A stretch of 64,000 nucleotides of DNA from Colwellia sp. (GTDB lineage: Bacteria > Pseudomonadota > Gammaproteobacteria > Enterobacterales > Alteromonadaceae). Positions 10,783-18,925 of this stretch are shown piece after piece. The translations under genes were made by a program, and so were the position numbers. Where the stretch lies: assembly GCA_016765685.1 (NCBI GenBank), contig JAESPR010000128.1:1-64000 (forward strand), in the 5' to 3' direction. Position 1 is the first letter of the stretch, and each line of letters opens with the position of its first letter. The notes below the pieces were generated by a model. That model saw nothing but the letters and a program-made list of their open reading frames with translations. It searched no databases and was not told where the DNA came from.

Positions 10783-11658
10783 TTAAGCGACACGTCGATG
10801 ATCATGAAGCGTTGAAAAATACACATCTTCAAGATTAGCAGGTGCAAGGTCAAAACCTTCTGGCGCATTCTCTGCAATAACATGCACTATAGTTTGCCCC
10901 GCAAACAAACGCCGCGAAATAACATTATGAGCTTGTTCAATGTCAGCCACTTCATGTTGTGATACAGTTTTACGCCATATTTGACCATTAAGTTTGTCGG
11001 TCAAGGCAATAGGGTTACCTTGTAGAATAATTTTTCCTGATGCTATTACTGCCATTTGTGGGCACAGCTCGGTCACATCATCAACAATATGGGTTGATAA
11101 AATAATGGCTTTTTCTTCACCTAAAGCCACTAATAAGTTATGAAAACGGTTACGTTCTTCGGGATCTAAACCCGCAGTAGGCTCATCAACAATCAAAAGA
11201 TCAGGGTCGCCTAATAACGCTTGAGCAATGCCAAATCGTTGCCTCATACCACCAGAAAAACCACTAACCGCATTTTTTTTGTGCTGATACAGATTAGTTT
11301 GGGCTAACAAACCGTCCACGGCTTCTTTACGTTCAGCTGAATTTTTAAGGCCTTTAAGAATTGCTAAATGATCGAGCAATTCATACGCACTTATTCTTGG
11401 ATAAACACCAAAATCTTGTGGTAAATAACCCAAACGTTGGCGTAGCGCTTGTGGATCGTTTAAAACATCAATGCCATCAAAATTAATGCTGCCAGTATCC
11501 GCATCTTGCAAAGTAGCAATAGTGCGCATTAATGAAGATTTACCTGCACCATTAGGGCCAAGTAAACCAAACATACCTTTAGGTATTTCCAAGCAAACAT
11601 TATCAAGCGCTTTAACGCCATTATCGTAGGTTTTAGATAACCCATTAATTGTTAACAT
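10783..11658 (-). CDS. ABC transporter ATP-binding protein
   Basis: The 291-residue ATPase is the nucleotide-binding partner of the permease/M1 fusion immediately downstream. It has Walker A (GPNGAGKSS, about 34-42), the signature FSGGMRQR, Walker B (LLIVDEP) and the switch histidine in ILSTHIVDD. The family is the ABC-2 export type (CcmA/NatA-like), which usually drives export or membrane remodelling. A C-terminal extension of about 70 residues follows the ATPase core. The two genes are evidently co-transcribed, ending at the terminator at 7092-7119. Confidence 0.9.
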   Translation of the reverse strand: MLTINGLSKTYDNGVKALDNVCLEIPKGMFGLLGPNGAGKSSLMRTIATLQDADTGSINFDGIDVLNDPQALRQRLGYLPQDFGVYPRISAYELLDHLAILKGLKNSAERKEAVDGLLAQTNLYQHKKNAVSGFSGGMRQRFGIAQALLGDPDLLIVDEPTAGLDPEERNRFHNLLVALGEEKAIILSTHIVDDVTELCPQMAVIASGKIILQGNPIALTDKLNGQIWRKTVSQHEVADIEQAHNVISRRLFAGQTIVHVIAENAPEGFDLAPANLEDVYFSTLHDHRRVA

Positions 11659-12015
11659 TGTTCTTTCCTTGCGTTAATCTTACATTGTTTATAATTAATT
11701 TTTTTGTTCATAACAAAGCATACTAACGTATTGTTAATTTTATGTAAACACTCTCACTAGCACAATCGAGACACGAGCTGGATGACACGATGTATAACAC
11801 TATCGGCTATAATCAATAGTAGTGTCTGTCCAGTTTTTAAGTAGAGGGGTTAATGACTAAAAAACACTTTTTTATCCATTAAAAAGATAAGTTATTACCT
11901 GAGATCCAATTGAGTATAGTTAAAGCAATAAGCGATGAGAAGTCAGGTTATTTAACGGTAATACTGTAGCTATGAACAGTAAATCGGTTTGAATAATCAT
12001 CATCAATTTACCCCT
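11659..12015. other. 357-base gap with a possible decayed ORF remnant
   Basis: No intact gene is seen. The part next to 11658 presumably holds the promoter of the ABC operon. From 11853 a plus-strand frame reads MTKKHFFIH, then a stop, then about 27 further codons (KDKLLPEIQLSIVKAISDEK and on) before another stop at about 11967. This looks more like protein than random AT-rich DNA and may be a dead fragment. I cannot name its parent. Confidence 0.3.
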
Positions 12016-12951
12016 TTAACGAATACCATTTTGTTGTTGGGCAAGTTTCTCATGTAATTCTAATAACACTGACTTCATCACTAATAAATTTTCTTTACCT
12101 AAGCGAAGCAGTAACTTATCGGTATCAGGTAATGCTTCAAGCTGAGGGTTAGCAAATTTATACATTACGCTTGGCTGTATTAATGCCATCGACGACTTAG
12201 GCAATTCCATATCTAAAACACGCGTAATGGCATCTTGTAATGTATTGGTAAAATCATCTTCATAACCTAGTTCTGTATAGGCTTCATCTATAAGGGGTTT
12301 CATTTCCAAATACCACTGCACTAAAGTCTCACTGTCCATTGAACGCAACAGATCAACATATAAACTAAAACGCCTACTTGAGCTTTCATCCCATTGCCAA
12401 ACATTTTGCTTACCTAAGAAAGAGTTAGGTAAGGAGCCTTGCTTCGGATCAGTCTGCTGATAACTTACACTGTTAGTTTCAGGGGTAAACTTAACTTTAG
12501 GCAAAACAAAAGGGCTATGTTCATAAGCAACACTCCCTTGAGCAAAGTTATCGGTAAACACCACAAAACGGCGGATAATGTCTTCATCAATAATCAGCGT
12601 GAGTAATTCTTTACGCCAAGTAATTTCTGGTAATTTTATTTTTAACCATTCATCACTTTCATCTAAAGAAGGCAATGGATTCACTATCGGTTCGACAACT
12701 TCCTCAATTACTTCTACTTCTGGCTCTACAATTACTGGTTCAATAATTTCTACCACCTTTTCGGGCTCAACTACAGGGGTAACTATTGGTTCTTTGACGA
12801 TCTCAGGCTCGGCTTGGTTGCCGGTAAATTGCCAAGCAATACCAATAGCAATTACCACTACGATGATCACGGCGATTAATGGCCAAGGTGCCTTAGCCGT
12901 ACCTGATTGTGTGTTTTCTTCTAATAGCTGATTTGAGTTATCCATATTCAC
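12016..12951 (-). CDS. DUF3014 domain protein, membrane-anchored
   Basis: A 311-residue protein with a short cytoplasmic N-terminus and one transmembrane segment at about 23-43. A Pro/Glu/Val/Ile-rich linker (about 48-93) of VEP/VEV repeats follows, probably an extended periplasmic spacer. The DUF3014 domain makes up the rest, recognised by LPSLDESDEW near 94 and the IIRRFVVFTDNFAQG block near 125. The family has no established function that I know of. It stands alone between the ABC operon and the lysR gene, on the same strand as both. Confidence 0.75.
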   Translation of the reverse strand: MNMDNSNQLLEENTQSGTAKAPWPLIAVIIVVVIAIGIAWQFTGNQAEPEIVKEPIVTPVVEPEKVVEIIEPVIVEPEVEVIEEVVEPIVNPLPSLDESDEWLKIKLPEITWRKELLTLIIDEDIIRRFVVFTDNFAQGSVAYEHSPFVLPKVKFTPETNSVSYQQTDPKQGSLPNSFLGKQNVWQWDESSSRRFSLYVDLLRSMDSETLVQWYLEMKPLIDEAYTELGYEDDFTNTLQDAITRVLDMELPKSSMALIQPSVMYKFANPQLEALPDTDKLLLRLGKENLLVMKSVLLELHEKLAQQQNGIR

Positions 12952-12989
12952 CTATAATATATTGTTACTTTCGCTAGTGGATGTGCTGT

Positions 12990-13892
12990 TCATTCTGGCA
13001 TTAGCAATGATTTTTTTTGCTGTGCTAATGCTTTCAAATATTGCCAAACCGTATCAACCTGAGATAAACGTTTGCTTTCTGGGTGCGTTACTAAATAAAA
13101 GCTACGCACTAATTTAATTTCATTAGCGCAGAGCTTAACTAAGCTAGTATCTTGCTCAGCTAAGAAGCAGGGTAAAATACCAATACCTAAGCCACTTTTT
13201 ATGGCGCTATACTGACTAGTAATACTCGTACTTTCAAAACTAGATTCAATTTCTACACCAAGTTCTGCACTGAGTTCTTTCAAATAAGATAACTGCTCTG
13301 TAAACAAAAGCTTATCAACATAACTCACCCATTGATACTGAGTCAACTGCGTGATTAGAACTTTATGCCCTCTCTCTTTAAGATAGCTTGCATGACCGTA
13401 TAATTGCAACTGATAGTCGCAAAGTTTTGCAATTATTGTTGAGGTACTTTTAGGTTTTTCTATTGCAATGGCGATATCGGCTTCATTTCGACTTATTTTT
13501 ACATCTCTAGCAAAATGCACCAGCTCTATTAAAATATTTGGAAATGCTTGTTTTAGTTGTGTTAAATGAGGTGCTATAAAAAAATTACCAAACGCTTCGG
13601 TAACCCCAATGCGAACTCGGCCACTATTAAGGTTTTTATGCTCTTTGATCTCATTAAACGCCTGCCTTGCATCAAACTCCATCCGTCGAGCATATTGCAA
13701 TAACTTGGCACCATCAAGGGTTAACACATGACCGTCAACGGTACGCTCAAACAGTTTAGTGGCTAAACTTTCTTCTAGTTTATGTAACCGACGCGATAAC
13801 GTTGATGCATCTAAGCTCAAACGTTTGGCAGCAATAGACAACCGCTCACTACGAGCAACCTCTAAAAATAACTTAATATCATTCCAATTCAT
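12990..13892 (-). CDS. LysR-type transcriptional regulator
   Basis: A 300-residue LysR regulator. The N-terminal winged helix-turn-helix is at about 4-62 (IKLFLEVARSERLSIAAKRL, then DASTLSRRLHKLEE), followed by the periplasmic-binding-like effector domain. The start is placed at ATG 13892 (MNWNDIKLF), the normal LysR N-terminus. A 26-codon upstream extension is open but would run through the palindrome at 13924-13953. It is divergent from mmsA, so by the usual LysR arrangement it probably controls mmsA and itself. The effector, perhaps an intermediate of valine or propionate metabolism, is a guess. Confidence 0.88.
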   Translation of the reverse strand: MNWNDIKLFLEVARSERLSIAAKRLSLDASTLSRRLHKLEESLATKLFERTVDGHVLTLDGAKLLQYARRMEFDARQAFNEIKEHKNLNSGRVRIGVTEAFGNFFIAPHLTQLKQAFPNILIELVHFARDVKISRNEADIAIAIEKPKSTSTIIAKLCDYQLQLYGHASYLKERGHKVLITQLTQYQWVSYVDKLLFTEQLSYLKELSAELGVEIESSFESTSITSQYSAIKSGLGIGILPCFLAEQDTSLVKLCANEIKLVRSFYLVTHPESKRLSQVDTVWQYLKALAQQKKSLLMPE

Positions 13893-13923
13893 CAACAAAG
13901 CATAACAATACCGCAGCATATTT

Positions 13924-13953
13924 GCAAAAATGCAACGCTTGCTGCATTTTTGC
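13924..13953. promoter_or_regulatory. mmsA: Palindromic operator candidate between lysR and mmsA
   Basis: A perfect inverted repeat with 11-bp arms (GCAAAAATGCA / TGCATTTTTGC) and an 8-base spacer lies in the 131-base divergent promoter region. Each arm also contains a smaller TGCA palindrome. Position and symmetry suit a LysR-type binding site; binding itself is inferred. Confidence 0.6.
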
Positions 13954-14023
13954 GTATTGCTCAATTTCACCTAAAGGATTATTTTAGTAAGCATTAGATA
14001 CATTACCAACATTAAGACAACTC

Positions 14024-15526
14024 ATGACTATTAAAGAAATACCATTAATTATCAATGGTGAAAAAGTTCGCTCTACTACCAATACTTGGTTAGATGTTTT
14101 AAACCCTGCGACTCAAGAAGTGGTTGCTCGTGTTCCTATGGCAACAAAAGAAGAGGTTAATGCCGCGGTTGCTAGTGCAGCACAAGCCTTTAAAACGTGG
14201 TCAAAGGTGTCGTTAACTAATCGCATGCGTATTATGCTAACGTTTCAACAATTGGTGAGAGAGCATACTCAAGAATTAGCTGCCTTAGTCACCTTAGAAC
14301 ACGGTAAAACCTTGCCTGACGCGGAAGGTGAAGTCGGACGTTCATTAGAAGCCATTGAAAATGCCTGCTCTATTACGCGTTTGCAATTAGGCGACATGGC
14401 AAATAATGCCGCAACCGGCGTCGATACTTATACCTTGAACAAGCCTTTAGGTGTGGGTATTGGTATTACTGCATTTAATTTTCCATTAATGTTACCGTCT
14501 TTTATGTTCCCGCCAGCCATTGCTTGTGGCAATACTTTTGTTTTAAAACCCTCAGAGCAAGCTCCATCAGCAACTATTTTATTGGTTGAATTAGCACTTA
14601 AAGCGGGGATTCCTGCCGGTGTATTAAATGTTGTTCATGGCGGCGCCGATGTAGTGAATCAATTAATAGAAAGCGATGCAGTAAAAGCAGTTTCTTTTAT
14701 CGGTTCAACCGGTGTTGGCACTCATATTTATAATCATGCTAGTAAACACGGTAAGCGCGCACAGTCGATGATGGGCGCGAAAAACCACATGGTTATTATG
14801 CCTGATGCTAACAAAGATAGAGCGATTAACGACTTACTTGGCTCAGCATTTGGTGCAGCCGGACAGCGTTGTATGGCAAACCCGGTTACTATTTTAGTCG
14901 GTGAAGCTAAAAACTGGTTGCCTGAAATTGTTGAACGTACTAAACAAATGAAGGTTGGCCCAGGCACACAGCGCGATGCTGATTTAGGCCCTGTGGTATC
15001 ACCGCAAGCCAAAGCACGTATTATTAGTTTGCTAGATTCAGGTGTTGAGCAAGGTGCAACTATGTTGGTTGACGGTAGAGATTGCCAAGTTGAAGGTTAT
15101 CCAAATGGTAATTTTGTCGGCCCAACATTATTTACTGATGTTACTACCGATATGGATATTTATACCCAAGAAATATTCGGCCCAGCCTTGTGTGTATTGA
15201 CCGCAGAAACCCTTGATGAAGCTATTGAAATCATTAATGCTAACCCTAATGGCAATGGTACTTCACTATTTACATCTTCGGGGTGGAATGCGAGAAAGTT
15301 TGAAAATGAAATTGATGTTGGCCAAGTGGGCATTAATGTGCCCATTCCGGTGCCGGTCGCTTATTTCAGCTTCACTGGTTCTCGTGGCTCTAAATTAGGT
15401 GACTTAGGACCTAACGGCAAACAAGTGGTTAGCTTTTGGACTTACACTAAATCAGTTACTGCTCGTTGGTTTGAACCGGATCATCAAGATGGTACCACCA
15501 TTCATACCACTATTAGTATGAAGTAA
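14024..15526 (+). CDS. mmsA: CoA-acylating methylmalonate-semialdehyde dehydrogenase
   Basis: A 500-residue aldehyde dehydrogenase of the MmsA type. It oxidises malonate or methylmalonate semialdehyde to acetyl- or propionyl-CoA in valine, beta-alanine or inositol breakdown. The catalytic cysteine lies in [10 protein letters not shown] (Cys283), a variant typical of MmsA rather than generic ALDHs, and the NAD-binding FIGSTGVG motif is near 226. The length matches the family. No other valine-degradation genes (mmsB, acyl-CoA dehydrogenase) adjoin it. It is probably monocistronic, since a palindromic repeat and a convergent gene follow. Confidence 0.93.
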   Translation: MTIKEIPLIINGEKVRSTTNTWLDVLNPATQEVVARVPMATKEEVNAAVASAAQAFKTWSKVSLTNRMRIMLTFQQLVREHTQELAALVTLEHGKTLPDAEGEVGRSLEAIENACSITRLQLGDMANNAATGVDTYTLNKPLGVGIGITAFNFPLMLPSFMFPPAIACGNTFVLKPSEQAPSATILLVELALKAGIPAGVLNVVHGGADVVNQLIESDAVKAVSFIGSTGVGTHIYNHASKHGKRAQSMMGAKNHMVIMPDANKDRAINDLLGSAFGAAGQRCMANPVTILVGEAKNWLPEIVERTKQMKVGPGTQRDADLGPVVSPQAKARIISLLDSGVEQGATMLVDGRDCQVEGYPNGNFVGPTLFTDVTTDMDIYTQEIFGPALCVLTAETLDEAIEIINANPNGNGTSLFTSSGWNARKFENEIDVGQVGINVPIPVPVAYFSFTGSRGSKLGDLGPNGKQVVSFWTYTKSVTARWFEPDHQDGTTIHTTISMK

Positions 15527-15529
15527 AGT

Positions 15530-15612
15530 TAAAGCTGTAAGTAGCAAGTAGCAAGTAGCGAAGATAACACCAGGTGTTTTCGTTACTCGCAACTCATCCT
15601 TTATAACTTGTT
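15530..15612. repeat. Intergenic palindromic repeat (AAGTAGCAAG family)
   Basis: The gap between mmsA and the convergent DTW gene holds GTAGCAAGTAGCAAGTAGCG tandem-like units. A partly complementary arm (GTTACTCGC, then ATAACTTGTTCCC) follows. Related sequences recur in several flagellar gene gaps in this window. Confidence 0.55.
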
Positions 15613-15617
15613 CCCTG

Positions 15618-16439
15618 CTACTTTAATTTTTTCCCTTTAACGAAGTTTTGATAATTTTCTAACGCATCAACATTGCCTTTATTACGCTGACAAACACTTT
15701 TTTGGTATTGATAATTAAACACATCAAACCATAAATCAAGTAGCTGAGCGTTGTCTTTTTCACCTGACATTTCGAGTACTCTAGCAGCCACTTCTGCCGT
15801 TGAAAATTGATGCTCTAGCGTTGTTTTTCTAACGGTATAACGCGATTTATCACCTACAGGAGAAATTTTTTCGCCGCTCATCAATGTTTTCTCAATGAGT
15901 GTTTTTTCAGGTAACCTTGGCTCACCTAAAGGTTGTTGAGGATCGAAAGAAACCATTGGGAATTTATCTAAATAAGGGCTTTTACGAAACATTTTTTTTG
16001 CTTCGCGCCAGCTACCATCTAACATGATAAATAATGGTCTTTTACCTTCATCACAAACCACTTTTCGCTGATGAACTTGCCGGCTATCATCTGAATATTC
16101 TTTTGGAAAAACCACAAAAGGCTGCCACTTTTCATCATCAAGCAAAGCTAGTAACTCTTCATTTTTAGTGGTGCGCGACCACAAAAAGGCAAAAGTATCA
16201 GGAATTAAATCGGCAATTAACTTGCCAGTATTACTTGGTTTGAGTACTTCTGTGTCGTACATCAACAGTAAAAACCCAGCTTTTGTAGTGATTAAATTTT
16301 GTTGAGGTGCAATAGCGCAAATGCAGTACTGTTTAGCTAAGCGGCACAAGTCACAACGCTTTACCCTTTGCCCCCTAGCTTTATAAGTTGTGGTACTAAG
16401 GCTTTTTCGAAAATGATGCAATCGATGAACAGCGTGCAT
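15618..16439 (-). CDS. DTW-domain tRNA-uridine aminocarboxypropyltransferase
   Basis: A 273-residue DTW-domain protein. The family, including E. coli TapT, transfers the 3-amino-3-carboxypropyl group of S-adenosylmethionine to tRNA uridine (acp3U). An N-terminal cysteine cluster is visible at Cys29, Cys32, Cys39 and Cys41 (CxxC-x6-CxC). The family-defining motif appears as LDGSWREAKKM, with Ser in place of the middle Thr of DTW. It could be TapT (position 47) or a paralogue with another target; the sequence alone does not decide. It is encoded singly, converging with mmsA. Confidence 0.82.
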   Translation of the reverse strand: MHAVHRLHHFRKSLSTTTYKARGQRVKRCDLCRLAKQYCICAIAPQQNLITTKAGFLLLMYDTEVLKPSNTGKLIADLIPDTFAFLWSRTTKNEELLALLDDEKWQPFVVFPKEYSDDSRQVHQRKVVCDEGKRPLFIMLDGSWREAKKMFRKSPYLDKFPMVSFDPQQPLGEPRLPEKTLIEKTLMSGEKISPVGDKSRYTVRKTTLEHQFSTAEVAARVLEMSGEKDNAQLLDLWFDVFNYQYQKSVCQRNKGNVDALENYQNFVKGKKLK

Positions 16440-16467
16440 GGGTGATCAGATAAAATATAGGCAATAA

Positions 16468-16501
16468 AAAGGCTCAGTGATGATAACATTACTGAGCCTT
16501 T
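16468..16501 (-). terminator. Rho-independent terminator after the DUF2884 gene
   Basis: A perfect 11-bp stem (AAAGGCTCAGT and complement) with a 12-base loop lies 66 bases beyond the stop at 16567. On the minus strand TTTTTTATTG follows the stem. Confidence 0.85.
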
Positions 16502-16566
16502 CGAGGTATCTACTTTGGTAAGTCACCCAAATTAGTATTCGAGTATTCTTTCTAAGCTAGCTGAGC

Positions 16567-17430
16567 TTACATTAAGCTAGAGCCATTGCTTGTATGGCGA
16601 CTATTATGTTTAGTCGTAATAACATTAATATCGGCTAACGATGCAATACTTGTTTTTAATTCTTCTTCAAGTTGATCAATTTCAACAAGTGCTAAGCACA
16701 GATTATTTGCTTTACGTTCTATTTTTTCCGCTCTTAATGCCATTTCATGTTCTATATTTTCACCTAACTTTTCCATGCGCATTTCAAAAGCATCACTATC
16801 ACCGCCAGAAAATAGCATCTCTTGCCCTAATGCAATCAATAAACTACCCATTGAACCCATAACCGCTTTTGCCACTGTCGATTCAATGCGTTGTTCGAAT
16901 TCACTACCGAGCAATTCATCATCAAGGCCATTTTCACCAATAGTGAAACCATTTGCAATGGTAAAACGTGTGCCAACATCTTCTTTAATTGAAGACAGGT
17001 CTTGAGTTAATTCCACACCAATATTATTACCTTCACCAAGCAGCTCATTAAAAGCTAAATTGATGCCTTCTATAGCAAGGTCAACGCCTTCAATAGCAAT
17101 GTTTCTAACTTGTGGCACCATGGCACGAATGCTCGTTGAATACTGTTCAACTAAAGCTTGTTGCTTGTCATTCAACGTAATACGGTCTCCATTAACCGTT
17201 AAGTAACGATCATTTTTAATAGTATAATAAACATGTTTCTTTCTATCTGGATCGAAAAACTCTAGTGTAGATTCATTGATTGTCAAACCGGCCTCTAAAT
17301 CAATATCACACGAATTGTGTGCATAAAGTGCGGTTGAAGAAAATACTGATAATAATGCTGCTGCAACAACTGTTTTTGGCGATTTAAAAGTAAATAGTGA
17401 TTTAAAAGTAAATAGTGATTTATTGATCAT
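16567..17430 (-). CDS. DUF2884 (YggN-like) exported protein
   Basis: A 287-residue protein with a signal peptide (hydrophobic core VVAAALLSVFSSTALYA, cleavage probably near residue 37). The mature part matches the YggN/DUF2884 pattern: HNSCDIDLEAGLTIN at the start, a domain with repeated IAIEGVDLAIEGINLAF, and a coiled C-terminus. The family is periplasmic and of unknown function. The signal peptide holds an 18-bp in-frame tandem duplication that repeats SLFTFK. The gene is monocistronic, ended by the hairpin at 16468-16501, and divergent from the GGDEF gene. Confidence 0.72.
   Translation of the reverse strand: MINKSLFTFKSLFTFKSPKTVVAAALLSVFSSTALYAHNSCDIDLEAGLTINESTLEFFDPDRKKHVYYTIKNDRYLTVNGDRITLNDKQQALVEQYSTSIRAMVPQVRNIAIEGVDLAIEGINLAFNELLGEGNNIGVELTQDLSSIKEDVGTRFTIANGFTIGENGLDDELLGSEFEQRIESTVAKAVMGSMGSLLIALGQEMLFSGGDSDAFEMRMEKLGENIEHEMALRAEKIERKANNLCLALVEIDQLEEELKTSIASLADINVITTKHNSRHTSNGSSLM
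17381..17416. repeat. 18-bp perfect tandem duplication inside a signal peptide
   Basis: GATTTAAAAGTAAATAGT occurs twice head to tail, keeping the frame and adding six residues to the n-region of the DUF2884 protein's signal peptide. Confidence 0.95.
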
Positions 17431-17714
17431 GATGAAAGCCTTCTTAAAATTTACGTTTGATGTTTTAATTGACTATAGTGTTACAAAAGCAGTGCCAACT
17501 TAAATTCATTAAATATCAACAAGATAAAAATAGTATGTTTTAATTTCATTAAAAACCTGATAAAAATTAGTGATATTTGCTAAATATTAGTATATTTTTC
17601 TGCCATAATATTTATCAAGAAAAACACCTATCATGCTTAGAACAAGCAGTGAAGGCACAATAATTGCTTGTTTTTTAACCGCTATTATCAGGTTCATAAA
17701 AAAGGATGAATATT

Positions 17715-18893
17715 ATGACCGACAATTCGTTATCAACTAAAGTAAAAACAATTGCTCGCCTTACTGTGGGTGGAGATGAGGCATTATTAGGTCTTACTGA
17801 TCTGGTAGCACAATATGGTGACATTGCCTGTCAAGAAATTTTACAACAATTTGCTGATATGACATTTGAGGTAGAAGAAGCATCATTGCACTGGCAGAAT
17901 ATCTGTCAACATGTCAAAAAAATGTCAGCTGCTCTTGACCGACCTGTGAGTTTAGTTGCTGGTTGTAGTGATTATTTTTCAAATAATTGCAAAAAAATAA
18001 ATAATTTCGCACCTAAGCTCATCAATTTCTATCACTATGAGCGCTTAATTAATGACTCAACTTACGATAAACTCACCGGTTTACTTAACCGTAACTATTT
18101 TAATGAAATTTTAAATCAACAATTAGCACTCGCTAAACGCTTAGGTACACAATTTTCGATGCTATTTATCGACGTAGATGATTTTAAGCAAGTCAATGAC
18201 ATTTATGGTCATCAAGCAGGCGATTATGTGCTGAGTGAAATTTCCACCTTAATGTTAAAAGAAATCAGAGACAGTGATACTGCTTTGCGTTATGGCGGAG
18301 AAGAGTTTGTTGTACTTATGCCTAATACTGCGTGTAATGATTCGCTGATACTGGCCAACCGTATCAGAGAAAAAGTGCTAGAACACTCGTTTGACATACG
18401 TGGGCAAGTTATTAATATGACTATTAGTGGCGGTGTTTCTTCCTACCCTGTGCATGCGAGTGACGCTGAAGAACTGATATTTTTTGCTGACACTGCCGTT
18501 TATCGGGCAAAAGGTGCTGGTAAGAATAATATTTCTTTATATAAAGAAGAAAACAGGCGCTATTTACGCATTACATTCTCTGAGAAAGTACAAATTAAAG
18601 AGCTAGGTTTTAGTGAATCGGCTGTTAGCCAAGGCATAAGTAAAGACATTGGCATTGGCGGAATCTTATTTGAAAGTTCAAAGAGTCACCCTATAGGGTG
18701 TCGATTACAAATTAGTTTAGAAATAAACTCAACAACACCAATTTTCCTCTTAGGCATTGTTGTCCGTGTAGAATTAGTTGCTGAAAATCTTTTCGAGCTG
18801 GGTTTAGCCTTGTCGTTTGACGAAATGGAAAAAGTAGCAAAAAATAAAATATCAAATTTGCTCGCCGTTAACCGTTGTACCAACAATTATTGA
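17715..18893 (+). CDS. Diguanylate cyclase (GGDEF) with C-terminal PilZ-like domain
   Basis: A 392-residue soluble c-di-GMP enzyme. An uncharacterised N-terminal region (about 1-110) precedes the GGDEF domain, whose active site reads GGEEF at 194-198. An intact inhibitory RxxD site lies at 185-188, so it should synthesise c-di-GMP with product inhibition. The C-terminus looks like PilZ: an RxxxR motif at 281-285, then DIGIGG where DxSxxG is expected, with Gly replacing Ser. The start is taken at ATG 17715 because AAAGGA sits 8 bases upstream; the earlier ATG at 17706 overlaps that ribosome site. Combining synthesis and binding modules suggests self-tuning, which is inference. Confidence 0.85.
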   Translation: MTDNSLSTKVKTIARLTVGGDEALLGLTDLVAQYGDIACQEILQQFADMTFEVEEASLHWQNICQHVKKMSAALDRPVSLVAGCSDYFSNNCKKINNFAPKLINFYHYERLINDSTYDKLTGLLNRNYFNEILNQQLALAKRLGTQFSMLFIDVDDFKQVNDIYGHQAGDYVLSEISTLMLKEIRDSDTALRYGGEEFVVLMPNTACNDSLILANRIREKVLEHSFDIRGQVINMTISGGVSSYPVHASDAEELIFFADTAVYRAKGAGKNNISLYKEENRRYLRITFSEKVQIKELGFSESAVSQGISKDIGIGGILFESSKSHPIGCRLQISLEINSTTPIFLLGIVVRVELVAENLFELGLALSFDEMEKVAKNKISNLLAVNRCTNNY

Positions 18894-18925
18894 TATTGTT
18901 TACACAAGAGCTGAAGAAAATATAA

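Noticed and set aside
10773..10883. 37-codon N-terminal extension of the permease/M1 fusion
   Set aside because: It overlaps the ATPase coding end; AAGGAG just upstream of the ATG at 10772 and the MLIKMFAFEWRYF start favour the shorter protein.
12578..12931. 117-codon plus-strand ORF antisense to the DUF3014 gene
   Set aside because: Ser/Thr/Gly-rich mirror of the Val-Glu-Pro linker; not credible as a gene.
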